Shown: one piece after another, positions 1 through 6,911 of the stretch
Position numbering within the stretch: position 1 is the stretch's first letter
Layout: the number at the start of each line of letters is the position of its first letter
Assembly (NCBI GenBank): GCA_025937615.1
Contig: JAICRA010000016.1
Coordinates: 1-10,938, forward strand
Length of the DNA stretch: 10,938 bases
From: Thermomicrobiales bacterium
GTDB taxonomy: Bacteria > Chloroflexota > Chloroflexia > Thermomicrobiales > UBA6265
Reading direction: 5' to 3'
Translations under genes and position numbers: made by a program
The notes under the pieces: model-generated
Database searches by the model: none
Seen by the model: the letters and a program-made list of their open reading frames with translations, nothing else
Told to the model about the DNA's origin: nothing

Positions 1-198
1 CCAGGAGACGGGCTCGGTCACGTTGAGGTGCTGAGCGACCCCACGCTCGCCAATCGCGGCCGCGGCAGCCTCGGCGGCTGGGTAGTCCACGTCGGCGATC
101 ATGACCGCGGCGCCGTCGCTGGCGAGGCGTCGGGCGATTGCTTGCCCGATCCCACGAGCCGCTCCGGTCACGATCGCCGTTTGTCCCGCGAACCGCAT
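1..198 (-). CDS. Short-chain dehydrogenase/reductase, N-terminal part (3' end beyond window)
   Basis: The reverse strand from the ATG at 198-196 reads 66 codons without a stop to the left edge, so only the N-terminus is visible. It begins MRFAGQTAIVTGAARGIGQA. The TGAARGIG motif (residues 11-18) is the glycine-rich dinucleotide-binding loop of classical SDR enzymes, the Rossmann-fold NAD(P)-dependent oxidoreductases. After the second strand, IADVD has an aspartate at residue 36, the position that in this family usually favours NAD(H) over NADP(H). The catalytic Ser/Tyr/Lys lie outside the window, so the substrate cannot be inferred. The start is supported by GGAG about 8 nt upstream. It lies 93 bp downstream of the secreted-protein gene on the same strand and could be co-transcribed with it, although the two proteins share no evident function. 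Confidence 0.9.
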   Translation of the reverse strand, partial: MRFAGQTAIVTGAARGIGQAIARRLASDGAAVMIADVDYPAAEAAAAAIGERGVAQHLNVTEPVSW

Positions 199-221
199 TT
201 CTCTGTCTCCTCTACGTCATG

Positions 222-247
222 CGGCGGCGGCACCACCCCCGCCGCCG
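222..247. other. GC-rich hairpin between secreted-protein gene and SDR gene
   Basis: CGGCGGCGG (222-230) and CCGCCGCCG (239-247) form a perfect 9-bp stem around an 8-nt loop. It lies in the 93-bp gap between two minus-strand genes, about 24 nt upstream of the SDR start codon. No T-run follows on either strand, so it is not a canonical intrinsic terminator. It could act as an mRNA-stability or processing hairpin between the two cistrons, or simply reflect GC-rich trinucleotide composition. Confidence 0.45.
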
Positions 248-291
248 TCGGACTTCAGACCAGCCTCGCGGGCGCCGCATCTGCGTCCTAC

Positions 292-756
292 CTAGCCCAC
301 AATCTCACAGACTGGCGTCTCGTGGTGTCCTGCCTCCAGGGACCGACTCAACGACCGTTCAACGGCGCGGAAGTGCGCCAAGCGTTCAGCGAGCGCCTGC
401 TCTTGCATACTGCCGAGGTCCATGGAAGCACTGAGCGACCATTCAACGGTACGGAACTGCGCCAACTGTGCCGCACGCGTCGCCTCCACGGTGTCGGGGG
501 CCGTCGTCTCGTCCTGCACCGTGGCGGCTGCGACGATGTCGGCCAGGACTTGCTCTTGCCCGCTACCGAGGTCGCCAGACTGCAACGCGCGCTCCGCAGC
601 GATCACGCGGTTCGCCTCGACCACTTCGGCGCTGGGGGCTGAGACCATTGCGTGGATCTGGTCTTCCGCGCCGACCGCCAACGGTGTGACCAGCGTGCCA
701 ACAAACACGGCGGCGATCCCGAGCAACGACATCCCTGACTGATGGACCGTGCGCAT
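292..756 (-). CDS. Small secreted protein of unknown function with internal repeats
   Basis: This encodes 154 aa. I chose the ATG at 756-754 because AAGGAG sits 6 nt upstream of it. The in-frame ATG 18 nt earlier would put that ribosome site inside the coding sequence. Residues 1-30 look like a Sec signal peptide: a short N-region with Arg2 and His5, a hydrophobic core at 9-28, and a likely cleavage after AVGA before EDQ. The mature part is hydrophilic, probably helical and rich in Ala, Glu, Gln and Ser, with three related segments at about residues 50-75, 97-124 and 125-145. A recurring pattern is xVExSLSxS followed by DLGSxQEQxLAE. I recognise no family and assign no function. It is divergent from the STAND regulator across a 243-bp region, with no shown relationship. 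A single Cys150 lies near the C-terminus. Confidence 0.7.
   Translation of the reverse strand: MRTVHQSGMSLLGIAAVFVGTLVTPLAVGAEDQIHAMVSAPSAEVVEANRVIAAERALQSGDLGSGQEQVLADIVAAATVQDETTAPDTVEATRAAQLAQFRTVEWSLSASMDLGSMQEQALAERLAHFRAVERSLSRSLEAGHHETPVCEIVG
349..576. repeat. Diverged internal direct repeats within the secreted-protein gene
   Basis: The 31-nt segments 351-381 and 435-465 match at 26 of 31 positions, offset by 84 nt (28 codons). A second pair, with the core TGCTCTTGC at 398-406 and 551-559 followed by similar sequence around CCGAGGTC, is offset by 153 nt (51 codons). All offsets are multiples of three, and the encoded segments align as related repeats. This indicates growth of the protein by in-frame duplication followed by divergence. 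Confidence 0.65.
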
Positions 757-837
757 TGTGATCTCCTTTCTCATCGACGGATGGCTGGCGTTCCCAGCAC
801 GGCCTCATCATCTGTCCGGCCCGGGCAGACGCCCATG

Positions 838-904
838 CGCAGCGGTGACATCTCGCTGTCCGTTCTGCCCACGCAGCGCTGACACTCCCCACGCAGCACT
901 GACA
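838..904. promoter_or_regulatory. Three direct repeats in a divergent intergenic region; candidate operators
   Basis: A 13-bp word with the pattern CGCAGCRSTGACA occurs at 838-850 (CGCAGCGGTGACA), 872-884 (CGCAGCGCTGACA) and 892-904 (CGCAGCACTGACA). The second and third copies are part of an 18-bp repeat (868-885 and 888-905, one mismatch) with a 20-bp period, close to two helical turns. Copy two contains the palindrome CAGCGCTG. Downstream of copy one, GACA and TGTC flank 6 nt. The copies sit between the divergent starts at 756 (-) and 1000 (+), as expected for operators controlling one or both genes. The neighbouring XRE-domain regulator could be the binding protein (autoregulation), which is inference. 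I could not assign a convincing -10/-35 pair for either gene here. Confidence 0.5.
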
Positions 905-999
905 CATCGGCCCATAGTCGGGTCGGTTCCCTCTGCTACGCTTGCCGCATTCCTCCAGATCGGTCCCTCATCGTTCACGCGGCAGCGGGAAGGACGGCG

Positions 1000-3363
1000 G
1001 TGAGCAAGGCCACAACATCGATCGGTGAGCTCCTCCGCCAGTTCCGGAGCGCGGCGTCCCTGTCGCAAGAGGAGTTGGCCGAGCGTTCCGGCTTGAGCGT
1101 GCGGGGCATCAGTGATCTGGAGCGTGGGGCCCGGCAGGCTCCCCGGCTGGAAACGCTGCGGCTGCTCGCTGACGCGCTGGGACTATCCGACAACGACCGC
1201 GCGGCGCTGCTGGCCGCGGCGCGGCCGCAGGTGGTGCCGGAGCCCGCAGCTGGCGCTAAATTAGGCACACCGATGTCACTCCCGACGCCGTTGACCCGAC
1301 TCATCGGTCGGACCACGGAGGTGGCGGCACTGCGGGCCTTGCTCGATGGGGAGCAGGGGCGACTGGTGACGGTGACCGGGGTGGGCGGGACGGGGAAGAC
1401 GCGCCTCGCGATTGCGGTCGCGGCCGAGCTCGCCACGGTCTACCCGGATGGCGTGAGCTTTGTCGATTTATCTCCGCTTGCGGATCCTGAGCAGGTCGTC
1501 CCCGCCATCGGCGTCGCCCTTGGCGTGCACGAGGTCGCCGGGCAGTCCCTCCGCGAGAGTCTCGCCGGGTTCCTAACGGGAAAACGCATCCTCCTCGTCC
1601 TGGACAGTTGTGAGCAGGTCCTTGCCGCCGCCCCCGACATTGCCGGCCTGCTGGCCGGGAGTCCGGACGTGGCGATCTTGGCCACGACCCGAGAGCCGCT
1701 GCATGTGCGGGGCGAGCGGGTCTTTCCGCTGCTACCGCTTCCGCTCCCGGCTGATCAGTTGCCGCCACTGGGAGACCTGTGCCAAGTTCCTGCCATCGCC
1801 CTGTTTCTGAAGCGGGCCGGTGCCATCCAGCCGGACTTTGCGCTCACTGAGCACAACGCAGCGGCGATTGCGGCCATTTGTCGACGGCTTGATGGGTTGC
1901 CGCTCGCCATCGAGCTGGCCGCTGTTCGGGTCAATGTCCTACCGCCGGCGGCACTTCTGGCGCGTCTCGAACACCGCCTGACGCTCCTGACCGGCGGCGG
2001 AGATCTGCCAGCCCGGCAACGGACGATGCGCGACGCCATTGCCTGGAGTTATGACCTGCTCAATCCCGATGCCCAGGCGCTTTTCCGGCGACTGGCGGTC
2101 TTTGCCGGGGGGTTCGCATTGGATGCGGCCGAGACGGTCGTTGATCCCGATATGGGCGTCCCGACCCTTCACGGGATCGTCGCACTGGTCGAACAGAGCT
2201 TACTGCGCCAGGTGCCAGGCGTTGCGGACGACCCCCGCTACCTGATGCTGGAGACGGTGCGCGAGTTTGGGTTGGAGCGGCTGGGTGCTGCCGGGGAAGC
2301 CGATGACGCGCGGCAACGCCATGCAGAGCATTTCCTGCTCCTGTCCGCGGCATATATCTCCGGCAGTCCCATCCTGATGAACGCGGAGCGCTTGGCGCGC
2401 ATCAGTGCCGACCAGGACAACATCCGGTTGGCCCTCGCCTGGTTCGACGAGCATGGCGAGAGCGAGGCGCTGTTGCGGTTGAGCGTGATGCTCGATGCGC
2501 TCTGGTTCGCACGCGGGCTGTATAGCGAGGGCCTGCAGTGGGCCGAGCGCGCGTTGGCGCGATCGCGTCCGGCGGCGACACCGGCGCGCATCCAAGTCCT
2601 GGATGGCGCGGCGATGCTCGCGATTCTTCAGGGAGATTACGCCCGCGCGGCGACCTTCCTCACCGAGAGTCTGGGGCTGGCACGAGAATTGGGTGATCCC
2701 TTTCTGGTTGGGGAAGCGCTCGCCTACACGGGATATTTGGCCTATCGCCAGGGGAACTACGGAGAGGCCGATCGCCTCCTCGACGAGGGATTGCGGTCGC
2801 TGCGCCAGGTCGAACATAGCGGGCACGGGGCCTTCGCCTTGCTCATCCGGGGTGATACGGACCTCGTGCAGGAGCGCTTCGACCGTGCTGCGCTCTCGTA
2901 CCGGGAGGCTATTGAGCGCTTTCAGACAGCTGGCTACGCCTGGGGGTTGAGCGATGCTCAAGCGGGGCTGGCTGGCGTCTGCTTCTGCACAGGCGACCTG
3001 GCACGGGCCGCGAGCCACTACCGAGAAAGCCTGGAGCGGGCCTGGGAGTTGGGGTTTCCGATGTACGTGGCCAGTGCTCTGCTCGGGCTGGGCGCGGTGG
3101 CGGCCACGTGGCAGCAACCAGAGGCCGGCGCCCAGCTGCTTGGCGCGGCCGAAGAGATGATCGACTCCCTGGGGGCGCCCATGTTCCCGCGTGACCAACC
3201 CATCCGTGAGCGGGGCCTGGCGGCGCTGCATTCCGCCCTGGGTTCCGAACGACTGCTCGCCCTGCGCGAGGCGGGCCGAAACATGAGCATCCCCCAAGCC
3301 GTGGCCGAAGCCGGGGCGGTGGCCCACGCCGTATTGTCCCCTGGCACGAACGAGCATGACTGA
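1000..3363 (+). CDS. XRE-type HTH / NB-ARC STAND ATPase / TPR transcriptional regulator
   Basis: This encodes 787 aa from a GTG start with GGAAGGA about 6 nt upstream. Residues 5-72 form an XRE/Cro-type helix-turn-helix (LSQEELAERSGLSVRGISDLERG). Residues 98-430 are an AP-ATPase/NB-ARC module: Walker A GVGGTGKT (127-134), Walker B ILLVLD (197-202) followed by SCEQV, a sensor-like ATTREPL (229-234), the GLPLAIELA motif (299-307), and a winged-helix part starting near TMRDAIAWSYDLL (342). The rest (about 430-787) is helical, with TPR-like repeats. This is the architecture of STAND signal-transduction ATPases (MalT/AfsR class). In that class a ligand or partner binding the TPR region is thought to switch nucleotide state and oligomerisation, with DNA bound by the HTH. 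No C-terminal LuxR-type HTH is present. The Walker residues look intact, so it is probably active. Inducer and target genes are unknown. The repeats upstream at 838-904 are candidate binding sites. Confidence 0.93.
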   Translation: MSKATTSIGELLRQFRSAASLSQEELAERSGLSVRGISDLERGARQAPRLETLRLLADALGLSDNDRAALLAAARPQVVPEPAAGAKLGTPMSLPTPLTRLIGRTTEVAALRALLDGEQGRLVTVTGVGGTGKTRLAIAVAAELATVYPDGVSFVDLSPLADPEQVVPAIGVALGVHEVAGQSLRESLAGFLTGKRILLVLDSCEQVLAAAPDIAGLLAGSPDVAILATTREPLHVRGERVFPLLPLPLPADQLPPLGDLCQVPAIALFLKRAGAIQPDFALTEHNAAAIAAICRRLDGLPLAIELAAVRVNVLPPAALLARLEHRLTLLTGGGDLPARQRTMRDAIAWSYDLLNPDAQALFRRLAVFAGGFALDAAETVVDPDMGVPTLHGIVALVEQSLLRQVPGVADDPRYLMLETVREFGLERLGAAGEADDARQRHAEHFLLLSAAYISGSPILMNAERLARISADQDNIRLALAWFDEHGESEALLRLSVMLDALWFARGLYSEGLQWAERALARSRPAATPARIQVLDGAAMLAILQGDYARAATFLTESLGLARELGDPFLVGEALAYTGYLAYRQGNYGEADRLLDEGLRSLRQVEHSGHGAFALLIRGDTDLVQERFDRAALSYREAIERFQTAGYAWGLSDAQAGLAGVCFCTGDLARAASHYRESLERAWELGFPMYVASALLGLGAVAATWQQPEAGAQLLGAAEEMIDSLGAPMFPRDQPIRERGLAALHSALGSERLLALREAGRNMSIPQAVAEAGAVAHAVLSPGTNEHD

Positions 3364-3368
3364 CCAAC

Positions 3369-3467
3369 ATGGCCGTCCAAACATCAACGACGCTGAACGT
3401 CTACTCCCATTTTCTGCCGGCGGCAAATGACCGCGCGGCGGCCGCGATGGAGCGTCTCTTAGGATAG
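3369..3467 (+). pseudogene. C-terminal remnant of a tyrosine recombinase (phage-type integrase)
   Basis: Starting 5 bp after the STAND regulator stop, a 33-codon frame (32 aa) ends with TAG at 3465-3467. It reads ...TSTTLNVYSHFLPAANDRA... and finishes AAAAMERLLG. This closely matches the family's extreme C-terminus, where a T-T-L-x-x-Y-S-H-x-L-P segment carries the catalytic tyrosine nucleophile and is followed by an Ala-rich tail helix. The R-H-R residues and the rest of the catalytic domain are absent. The frame meets a stop at 3357-3359, inside the end of the regulator gene, so nothing upstream rescues it. I read it as a deletion scar: an integrase gene lost all but its tail, and the regulator now abuts it. 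The ATG at 3369 is probably incidental. A functional microprotein is unlikely. Confidence 0.75.
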
Positions 3468-3897
3468 AGCGACCTTCATTCGATACCTAGAGCAGGAACG
3501 CAACTCGTAGGAACGAGTATGGCCACGCGGGAGGCTCTAGAGCATGCGGTTGCTCGCCAGCTCCTGCGTGGGCTGCGGGAGAGCCTGGCGATAGCCGGCC
3601 AGCTCGGGCAGCCTGTTGCGGCCGTCACCGCCGCGCTCCACCAGTGGCAAGCCGAGTGTGACGGCTGTTTCGTGCTCAGTCAACCATATGCCGATGAGGA
3701 CCGCCTCGTCATCACAGTCGTGAGATGGGAGGCACTCAAGCGCGCTTCCGGGTCCATACACGACCCCGCCGGCGGTCTGGCACGCAAGTCAAACGGCAGC
3801 GTCCAGCAAACGACCCTCTGTGCGACTCCTCGCATCAATTACGATGCTCAGAATCCTAAGCCAGGTGAAGTTGCCCTGACGCAGCGAGGGGAGGGGT
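3468..3897. other. 430-bp stretch without a convincing gene
   Basis: No recognisable protein or RNA is seen here. A small inverted repeat, CTCGT-AGGA-ACGAG, lies at 3506-3519. A plus-strand frame opens at ATG 3519 with AGGA about 7 nt upstream. Its first 80 or so codons have fairly GC-rich third positions and read as an amphipathic, hydrophilic protein (MATREALEHAVARQLLRGL..., later ECDGCFVLSQPYADEDR). It matches no family I know, loses coding character after about 3780, and would run 302 bp into the DinB-like gene in another frame. It could be a small orphan gene, a frameshifted relic of the element that left the integrase scrap, or chance. The last bases hold the ribosome site of the next gene. 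Confidence 0.35.
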
Positions 3898-4461
3898 ATG
3901 GCCGAGGACATATCGGCGATCATCACGAAGCGGGACCTCATTGCCTCCACCACAAGCGCATGGGATGCCTTGGTGGCCTACGTCGACGGCGTGCCGGACG
4001 AGCAGTGGAGCGACCCGAAGGATGCCGCTGGCTGGTCAGTGAAAGATCACGTCTCGCATCTCACGCAGTGGGATCGCGCTGTAATTGCGCTCTTGCGCGA
4101 CCAGGTGCCCTTGCAGGAAACCCTTGGCATTTCAGCTGCGGCCTGGTCTGCGGGGAGTTACGACCCTATGAACGAAGCGATTCGCCAGCTCGCAGTTAAC
4201 AACTCGGTCTACAAGGTGAGAGCGGATCGAGACGTCACGTGGACCGATCTGCTGGCACTGCTGAACGAACTCAGCGACGAGCAACTGGCTCGCCCGGCTG
4301 GGGAGGTTGGCCTGGTTGTTGGCCAACCAGTGCTCAATCCCTCAGCCCTCTCGGAGTCCGTCTTGCAGGTGCTCGTTGACTGGTGTGGCGGCAGTTATGC
4401 AGAGCATCTCCGCTACATCAGGGCCCTCGTCGCGGGGGAGTCAGCCACGCAGCCGCGATAG
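3898..4461 (+). CDS. DinB-like / ClbS-DfsB family four-helix-bundle protein
   Basis: This encodes 187 aa from an ATG directly preceded by a GGAGGGG ribosome site. The pattern fits DinB-superfamily four-helix bundles: an N-terminal helix (SAWDALVAYVDGVPDEQW, about 20-37), then the family-typical GWSVKDHVSHLTQWDRAV (45-62) with His54 in the metal-ligand position of canonical DinB enzymes, a long middle section, and a final helix YAEHLRYIRALV (167-178) with His170. The usual C-terminal HxxxH pair is incomplete because residue 166 is Ser. That argues against a normal three-His metal site and favours a ClbS/DfsB (DUF1706)-like member. Relatives include the colibactin self-resistance protein ClbS and bacillithiol- or mycothiol-dependent transferases, but nothing here fixes a substrate. 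It stands alone and converges on the molybdopterin gene 34 bp away. Confidence 0.8.
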   Translation: MAEDISAIITKRDLIASTTSAWDALVAYVDGVPDEQWSDPKDAAGWSVKDHVSHLTQWDRAVIALLRDQVPLQETLGISAAAWSAGSYDPMNEAIRQLAVNNSVYKVRADRDVTWTDLLALLNELSDEQLARPAGEVGLVVGQPVLNPSALSESVLQVLVDWCGGSYAEHLRYIRALVAGESATQPR

Positions 4462-4495
4462 CCCCTCTGAAGGGAACCTCTTGTCACTTCCTCGG

Positions 4496-6520
4496 TCAAG
4501 AGACCCGGCTGACCGTGATCTCGACGCTGTGCACGCACGAGTTCTCGCCCATGTCCGTCTTGCGGCCCGGGTTGAGGACGTTCACGTTCGCTTCCTGCGG
4601 CTCCTGCTTAGGCCAGCGCCCCTTGTGCGACAGCGCTACTCCGGGCGGGACATCATTCGAGAGCCGGACGAGCAGCTTCAGGCTGCCGGTTTCGTTAGAG
4701 AGCAGGGCCTCCTCGCCCTCCGCCAAGCCGCGAGCTGCGGCATCCGCCGGGTGTAGCGTTACCGTCGCCGCTCCGGCCCGCTTCGCGAGCTTGGTGACGT
4801 TGGCGAAGCTGTCGTTCAAGGTGAAGGTCGAAGCCGGTGATAGCAGACGCAGTTGGCCGTTCGTGGGTCGCGGATCTGCCAGCGGCTGCGGTACCCGGGG
4901 ATGCCCATCTGCCTCCGCCTGCGCCGAGGCGATCTCGATACGCCCGCTTGCCGTGGCGAAGGACAGATCAGCGAACTGGATGCGCGGTTCGGCCGAGACC
5001 GGCACGCTACCGCGCGCGGCAAGCGTCGCGAAATCCTCCACGAGGCTGGAGGCGCGCACGACGGTGTTAATGACCTCGGCGTCCGGCTCGTAGAGCTCTT
5101 GCTCGGTGTAGTCCATGGCGCGGGCCAAGCGGCGGAAGATCTCCGGGTTGGGCAGGGCCTCGCCCAACGGCTCCATCGCTTTCACCTGGGCTGAGAGCAG
5201 CAGCTGGAAATAGGGCACGAACAGGTCGTCGAACTCCAGGAAGCTGGCTGCCGGCAGCACAACGTCGGCGAAGTCGGCCGTATCGGTCTGGAACAGGTCG
5301 ATAACAATCGTGAACAGATCGTCGCGACGGAGCGCCTGACGCAGTTGTTGCTGGCGTGGCCCCGAAGCGGCGACGTTCATGTTCCAGCAGAAGAATGCCT
5401 GGGAGCGCGTGGGATCCGCCAGGCAGTCCGCCAGGTCCATGTGGCTGATGGGTGGCACGCCGCGACTCAGGTGTGCTGCGGTCAAGTAGGCCTCGTCGAT
5501 GCCGCGAGCGTTGAACCAGTTCAGGTACAGGAACCCGGCGCCGGGTTTCCCCAGATTGCCGGTCGCCGCGGGTAGGAGCGCGCAGGCCCGCATGACGTTG
5601 CCACCGGTAGGCTGGCGCTGCAGCCCCTGGCCGAGCCACAGCAGTGATGGCCCCGAGCCGTAGTGGTGGGCGGCCCGCTCGATCAGCTCGGCCGGCACCC
5701 CGGTCGTCGCCTCACCCCAGGCCGGCGTGCAGTCGTCCAGCAACGGATCGAGCTCCTCCCAACCGATGGTGTAACGGGCGACGAATGCCCGGTCGACCAG
5801 GCCGTCACGCCGGAGCACGTGGAGCAGCGCGAACGCCAGGGCCGCGTCGCTGCCGGGGAACGGCTGCAGGTGCAGGTCGGAGGCTTTGGCTGTCTCGGTG
5901 TGGATCGGGTCGACGACGATTTTGGTGCCGGGGGCAGTGCAAAACCAGTGCTCGAAGGCGTGGGGTGCCGAGGACGCCGGGTTGGCTCCCCAGACGAGGA
6001 GGCAGGCAGCGTCGCGGACAGTACGTGGGTCGAAACCCTCGAATGAGGTCCCATAGACGTAGGGCAGGGCGACGTGCCCGGCCAGGTTGCAGATGCTGTC
6101 GGGGACGACCTCGGTCGCGCCGAGGCGGTGGAAGAAGCGTAGCGGAAAGAAGTAGCCGAGCAGGGAGAGCGTGCCGCTGTAATGGGCGTTGACGACGGTG
6201 TGCGCTCCGCTGTCAGCAACGATCTCCCGCAGGCGGTCGGCGATAGCCGCGAGAGCCTCGTTCCATGACACGGGCGCAAAGTGCCCCGCTCCCTTCGGAC
6301 CAACGCGCCGCAGCGGGTGGGTCAACCGCACATCGGGATCGAGCCACTCGTTGTTGTAGCCAGTCGAGCACTTGACGCAGAGCGCGCCGCGGCTCATCGG
6401 GTGGTTGGGATCCCCCCGCACCTGAGCGATCTTGCCGTCACGGACCCGGACGGCGACGCCGCAGGCGTCGTAGCAGTCGCGTGGGCAGGTGGTGAGGATG
6501 ACGTTGGTCGTGGCAGCCAT
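4496..6520 (-). CDS. Molybdopterin-dependent oxidoreductase with N-terminal [4Fe-4S] domain
   Basis: This encodes 674 aa of the DMSO-reductase/formate-dehydrogenase superfamily. The N-terminal iron-sulfur motif is C12-x3-C16-x3-C20-x27-C48 (TCPRDCYDACG, GALCVKC). The Mo-bisMGD body covers about residues 55-540, and the C-terminal dinucleotide-binding domain (Molydop_binding) starts near LRLLSPASTFTLN and ends by 674. In VVPDSICNLAG, Cys144 is at about the position of the Cys/Sec metal ligand of formate dehydrogenases and periplasmic nitrate reductases; Ser142 is the alternative. There is no twin-arginine signal or hydrophobic N-terminus, so it is predicted cytosolic. I took the ATG at 6520 over a TTG at 6532, with GGGGTG just upstream. 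No genes for electron-transfer subunits, a FdhD-type chaperone or cofactor synthesis are in view, so the substrate (formate, polysulfide/thiosulfate or other) is undetermined. Confidence 0.92.
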   Translation of the reverse strand: MAATTNVILTTCPRDCYDACGVAVRVRDGKIAQVRGDPNHPMSRGALCVKCSTGYNNEWLDPDVRLTHPLRRVGPKGAGHFAPVSWNEALAAIADRLREIVADSGAHTVVNAHYSGTLSLLGYFFPLRFFHRLGATEVVPDSICNLAGHVALPYVYGTSFEGFDPRTVRDAACLLVWGANPASSAPHAFEHWFCTAPGTKIVVDPIHTETAKASDLHLQPFPGSDAALAFALLHVLRRDGLVDRAFVARYTIGWEELDPLLDDCTPAWGEATTGVPAELIERAAHHYGSGPSLLWLGQGLQRQPTGGNVMRACALLPAATGNLGKPGAGFLYLNWFNARGIDEAYLTAAHLSRGVPPISHMDLADCLADPTRSQAFFCWNMNVAASGPRQQQLRQALRRDDLFTIVIDLFQTDTADFADVVLPAASFLEFDDLFVPYFQLLLSAQVKAMEPLGEALPNPEIFRRLARAMDYTEQELYEPDAEVINTVVRASSLVEDFATLAARGSVPVSAEPRIQFADLSFATASGRIEIASAQAEADGHPRVPQPLADPRPTNGQLRLLSPASTFTLNDSFANVTKLAKRAGAATVTLHPADAAARGLAEGEEALLSNETGSLKLLVRLSNDVPPGVALSHKGRWPKQEPQEANVNVLNPGRKTDMGENSCVHSVEITVSRVS

Positions 6521-6565
6521 GGCGCACCCCAAGTAGTGGACGAGGGCCCAGACAAGGGTGAGGCT

Positions 6566-6594
6566 AATGTGCTCCTCTGCCTCGCCTCTGTCAA
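6566..6594 (-). promoter_or_regulatory. Candidate sigma-70 promoter for the molybdopterin oxidoreductase
   Basis: On the minus strand a perfect -35 hexamer TTGACA (6594-6589) is followed after 17 nt by CACATT (6571-6566), a poor -10 match (3 of 6). Transcription would start near 6559, giving a leader of about 40 nt before the ATG at 6520. The -35 and position are good, but the weak -10 keeps confidence low. Confidence 0.35.
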
Positions 6595-6619
6595 TGGGGC
6601 TCGGGTGCGTCTCAAAAAC

Positions 6620-6778
6620 GAACCAGTCTGTTGAAAAATTCCTCGACGCCCGTTCTCAAAACCTTTTAGCGCTCGCCGTTGCCATGTTTCGCACGGAAAT
6701 CTTGCTGAAATCCGGGTATCGAGACGTACTTTGGCCTCGAGTTGTTCACCAGCATGCCTTTTTTCAACAAGCTGGTTC
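6620..6778. mobile_element. MITE-like element or IS remnant with 19-bp terminal inverted repeats
   Basis: The left end, GAACCAGTCTGTTGAAAAA (6620-6638), and the reverse complement of the right end, GAACCAGCTTGTTGAAAAA (6760-6778), agree at 17 of 19 positions; the only difference is TC versus CT in the middle. They bound 159 bp containing no gene, and the interior is locally less GC-rich than the surroundings. This is the structure of a miniature inverted-repeat element or a deletion derivative of an insertion sequence. TGTTGAAAAA-type ends occur in several IS families, but I cannot name the family. No clear target-site duplication is visible outside the ends, so the true boundaries may be a few bases inside. 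It lies between the molybdopterin gene and tRNA-Arg. Confidence 0.65.
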
Positions 6779-6796
6779 ATTATTCGGATCGGAGGC

Positions 6797-6840
6797 CCGG
6801 GGGCGTAGACCCCGGAGCCGTTGGTGTAGCTATTGGTGTA
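6797..6840. repeat. Short hairpin and tandem 8-mer near the 3' side of tRNA-Arg
   Basis: CCGGGG (6797-6802) and CCCCGG (6810-6815) form a 6-bp stem with a 7-nt loop. They are followed by two copies of TTGGTGTA (6821-6828 and 6833-6840, 12-nt period). There is no T-run, so this is not a terminator. The remainder of 6841-6911, between here and the tRNA 3' end, contains nothing recognised. Confidence 0.35.
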
Positions 6841-6911
6841 AACAACTTGCGCCGCACCTGGTAAGCACCGTCCGGCCAGCGCATTTTCCGCGTAGTTACG
6901 GGAAAAATAAG

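Noticed and set aside
222..247. Intrinsic terminator between the secreted-protein and SDR genes
   Set aside because: The 9-bp stem is real, but no U-run follows it on either strand.
757..774. Earlier ATG (774) for the secreted protein
   Set aside because: The AAGGAG ribosome site lies inside this extension and serves the ATG at 756, and the signal peptide is better formed from 756.
838..905. CRISPR-like repeat/spacer array
   Set aside because: The repeats are 13-18 bp with unequal spacing (34 and 20 bp) and only three copies, and no cas genes are present. They fit operator sites better.
2200..3426. 408-aa open frame on the minus strand opposite the STAND regulator's TPR region
   Set aside because: It is an antisense shadow of a strongly supported gene. 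It has Pro/Arg/Gly-rich low-complexity composition, no motifs and no ribosome site.
3781..4199. Continuation of the frame opening at 3519 into the DinB-like gene
   Set aside because: It overlaps a well-supported gene by 302 bp in another frame, and the residues there lack protein-like character.
4462..4495. Bidirectional terminator between the DinB-like and molybdopterin genes
   Set aside because: Only a 4-bp CCCT/AGGG stem with no T-tract is present.
3364..4500. Copy of the tRNA-Arg 3' end (att site) at the far side of the supposed island
   Set aside because: By eye I found no match to the tRNA 3' segment here, so no attachment site is claimed.
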